Assembly: GCF_014647195.1 (NCBI RefSeq)
Contig: NZ_BMOS01000024.1
Span: 1 to 53,777, forward strand
DNA from: Oceanobacillus indicireducens
Lineage (GTDB): Bacteria > Bacillota > Bacilli > Bacillales > Amphibacillaceae
DNA length: 53,777 nt
Direction of reading: 5' to 3'
Of this stretch, positions 52,598 to 53,777 are shown one piece after another. The notes under the pieces were generated by a model. It was not told the origin of the DNA. It did no database searches and saw only the letters and a program-made list of their open reading frames with translations. A program made the translations under genes and the position numbers. Numbering within the stretch: position 1 is the stretch's first letter; every line of letters starts with the position of its first letter.

Positions 52598-52605
52598 ATA
52601 AATTA

Positions 52606-52634
52606 ATTATACGCCAAAATGTAACCGTTGAAAA
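52606..52634 (-). promoter_or_regulatory. sigma-A promoter of the ctsR operon
   Basis: On the minus strand TTTTCA (52629-52634) and a perfect TATAAT (52606-52611) are 17 bases apart. The CtsR operator begins 8 bases downstream. Confidence 0.8.
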
Positions 52635-52775
52635 GTAATAACCAATATTCTATTCTAGACACTTTTCATGAAAATAAACGGAGAGAAGAGGAAATTTGAG
52701 TTTAAAATAATAAAGGGCCAGTTAAAATGGAAAAGTCTCTCCCTTGTTTAACTTTACCGCTTAACTTATACGGCA

Positions 52776-53477
52776 TCACTTTTCCAATTGTCTAATATTA
52801 TTTACTCCTTCTAATTCTGATATTTCTTCAAATAATGCAAGTAACTGGGTACCTTCCATATTTCTCATCTTAAAATAAATTTTTCGGAGATCCCTTTCCA
52901 TTTTCTCCACTTCCACTGCAATAATATTCACATCATAAGCTTCTGCTACTTCAACAAGCTGGTGAACTTTTATATTGCGCTCTACAACCATTTCAATTCT
53001 TGTGTACTTCCGCTGGGAAGGAAGCAATCTTTCAAGGTTATTCAACACAACTAAACTAATTAAAATGATCAGCGTAGCAACAATGGCTGGACCATACATT
53101 CCCGCGCCTACAACCAGCCCAATACCTGCCACAGCCCATATGGATGCCGCCGTAGTAAGCCCTCGAATCGTTCCTCCATATACTATAATCGTCCCCGCTC
53201 CAAGAAACCCTATCCCGCTAATCACATAAGAAGGGATACGGGCCGGATCAAAGCGTACATTATCATAGTGCTCCAGAAATTCAAGAAAACCAAATATTGA
53301 TAAAAGCATCATCAGGCTTGCACCGACACCCACTAATATATGAGTCCGAAATCCTGCAGAGTGATTATTCCACTCCCGTTCAAAGCCAATTATTCCGGAT
53401 AATACTAAAGCAACGAGTAACCTTGTTACGATAACATAAAAATGCTCCCCTATTATATTCTGTAAAAATACTTCCAT
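52776..53477 (-). CDS. MgtC/SapB family membrane protein
   Basis: The 233-residue product has about five hydrophobic segments in the first 145 residues with the family motif G-I-I-G-F-E-R-E-W and GIGFLGAGTIIVYGG...RGLTTAASIWAVAGIG, followed by a soluble C-terminal ACT-like domain (about 157-230). MgtC relatives serve in magnesium homeostasis or modulate membrane ATPases; the role of this one is unknown. It is between the rRNA operon and ctsR, has its own promoter, and no magnesium riboswitch-size leader. Confidence 0.88.
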   Translation of the reverse strand: MEVFLQNIIGEHFYVIVTRLLVALVLSGIIGFEREWNNHSAGFRTHILVGVGASLMMLLSIFGFLEFLEHYDNVRFDPARIPSYVISGIGFLGAGTIIVYGGTIRGLTTAASIWAVAGIGLVVGAGMYGPAIVATLIILISLVVLNNLERLLPSQRKYTRIEMVVERNIKVHQLVEVAEAYDVNIIAVEVEKMERDLRKIYFKMRNMEGTQLLALFEEISELEGVNNIRQLEK

Positions 53478-53514
53478 CTATCGTATCCTCTTTTCTATAT
53501 ATTATCCTTAGTCA

Positions 53515-53544
53515 ATTATATGAAACACCTTTCCCAAATAACAA
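53515..53544 (-). promoter_or_regulatory. sigma-A promoter of the mgtC-like gene
   Basis: On the minus strand TTGTTA (53539-53544) and a perfect TATAAT (53515-53520) are 18 bases apart, about 40 bases before the start codon. Confidence 0.7.
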
Positions 53545-53680
53545 CTAGAATTAAACGTTAGTTATAATTTATATTACGACCTGTTAGGTTGCTCGCACGC
53601 ACTCAGTCACAGGGCTTCAACCTTAGAATTTCTCCACCCGTTCCCCCATCAACTAGCAATTAATTGCTTGCTGGGGCGCA

Positions 53681-53727
53681 CAAAATACAAAAAGACAGAT
53701 TATCATAAAATGATAATCTGTCTTTTT
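53681..53727 (-). terminator. terminator of the rRNA operon
   Basis: AAAAAGACAGATTATCA (53689-53705) and TGATAATCTGTCTTTTT (53711-53727) form a perfect 17-bp hairpin. On the minus strand the stem ends in TTTTTGTATTTTG. It lies 4 bases after the 5S rRNA. Confidence 0.93.
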
Positions 53728-53731
53728 GTAT

Positions 53732-53777
53732 GCCTGGCAACGTCCTACTCTCGCAGAGACAAAGTCTCAACTACCAT
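53732..53777 (-). rRNA. rrf: 5S rRNA, 3' end (partial, cut by the window edge)
   Basis: The minus strand reads ATGGTAGTTGAGACTTTG... then GCGAGAGTAGGACGTTGCCAGGC, the conserved 3' third of Bacillaceae 5S rRNA. It is followed by a strong terminator, so it is the last gene of an rRNA operon that continues to the right. Confidence 0.95.

Noticed and set aside
53478-53690. Magnesium riboswitch (M-box) before the MgtC-family gene
   Set aside because: The predicted transcription start lies only about 35 bases before the start codon, leaving no room.

Overview
The window is a core chromosomal region of a low-G+C, Gram-positive member of the Bacillaceae. The most likely source is the Oceanobacillus / Virgibacillus / Ornithinibacillus group, judging from protein similarity to Bacillus subtilis, gene order and the intergenic repeats. 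Every gene lies on the minus strand, so it reads from right to left: the 3' end of a 5S rRNA gene, an MgtC-family membrane protein, the CtsR regulon operon (ctsR-mcsA-mcsB-clpC-radA), yacL, gltX, the cysteine operon (cysE-cysS-mrnC-rlmB-rae1), sigH, rpmG-secE-nusG, rplKA, rplJL, rsmC-like, rpoBC, the str operon (rpsL-rpsG-fusA-tuf), the S10-spc-alpha ribosomal supercluster (rpsJ to rplQ), the ECF transporter module (ecfA1-ecfA2-ecfT) with truA, rplM-rpsI, and finally a HEPN/MNT toxin-antitoxin pair.

The genes serve transcription (RNA polymerase core, SigH, NusG), translation (about thirty ribosomal proteins, EF-Tu, EF-G, IF1, two aminoacyl-tRNA synthetases), RNA processing and modification (MrnC, RlmB, TruA, Rae1, RsmC-like), protein export (SecY, SecE) and protein quality control (CtsR, McsA, McsB, ClpC). 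Three short genes (rpmJ, secE, rpmG) were found by reading the gaps directly. Several starts were moved to fit ribosome binding sites, including non-ATG starts for rpoB, rpoC, rpsM, rplK and sigH.

Regulation is readable in many gaps. There are good sigma-A promoters before rplM, rpoA, rpsJ, rpsL, rplJ, rplK, rpmG, sigH, cysE, ctsR and mgtC. There is a CtsR operator, a cysteine T-box, L10-type and probable L13-type leaders, and two copies of an L1-binding-like element (one before rplK, one before rplA) that resemble the L1 site of 23S rRNA.

Compared with B. subtilis, the window has lost genes at conserved positions. disA is absent between radA and yacL, ispD-ispF between yacL and gltX, map between adk and infA, and the L7Ae-like gene between rpoC and rpsL. 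A KOW-domain gene just before infA survives only as a broken remnant. Other unusual parts are a 390-base highly structured rplK-rplA spacer, nested inverted repeats around the str promoter, a promoter-plus-terminator arrangement before nusG, and four palindromic GC-rich intergenic repeats, two of them enclosed by an 18-bp inverted repeat between rplQ and ecfA1. I saw no phage, insertion sequence, CRISPR array, tRNA gene or clearly new multi-gene system.
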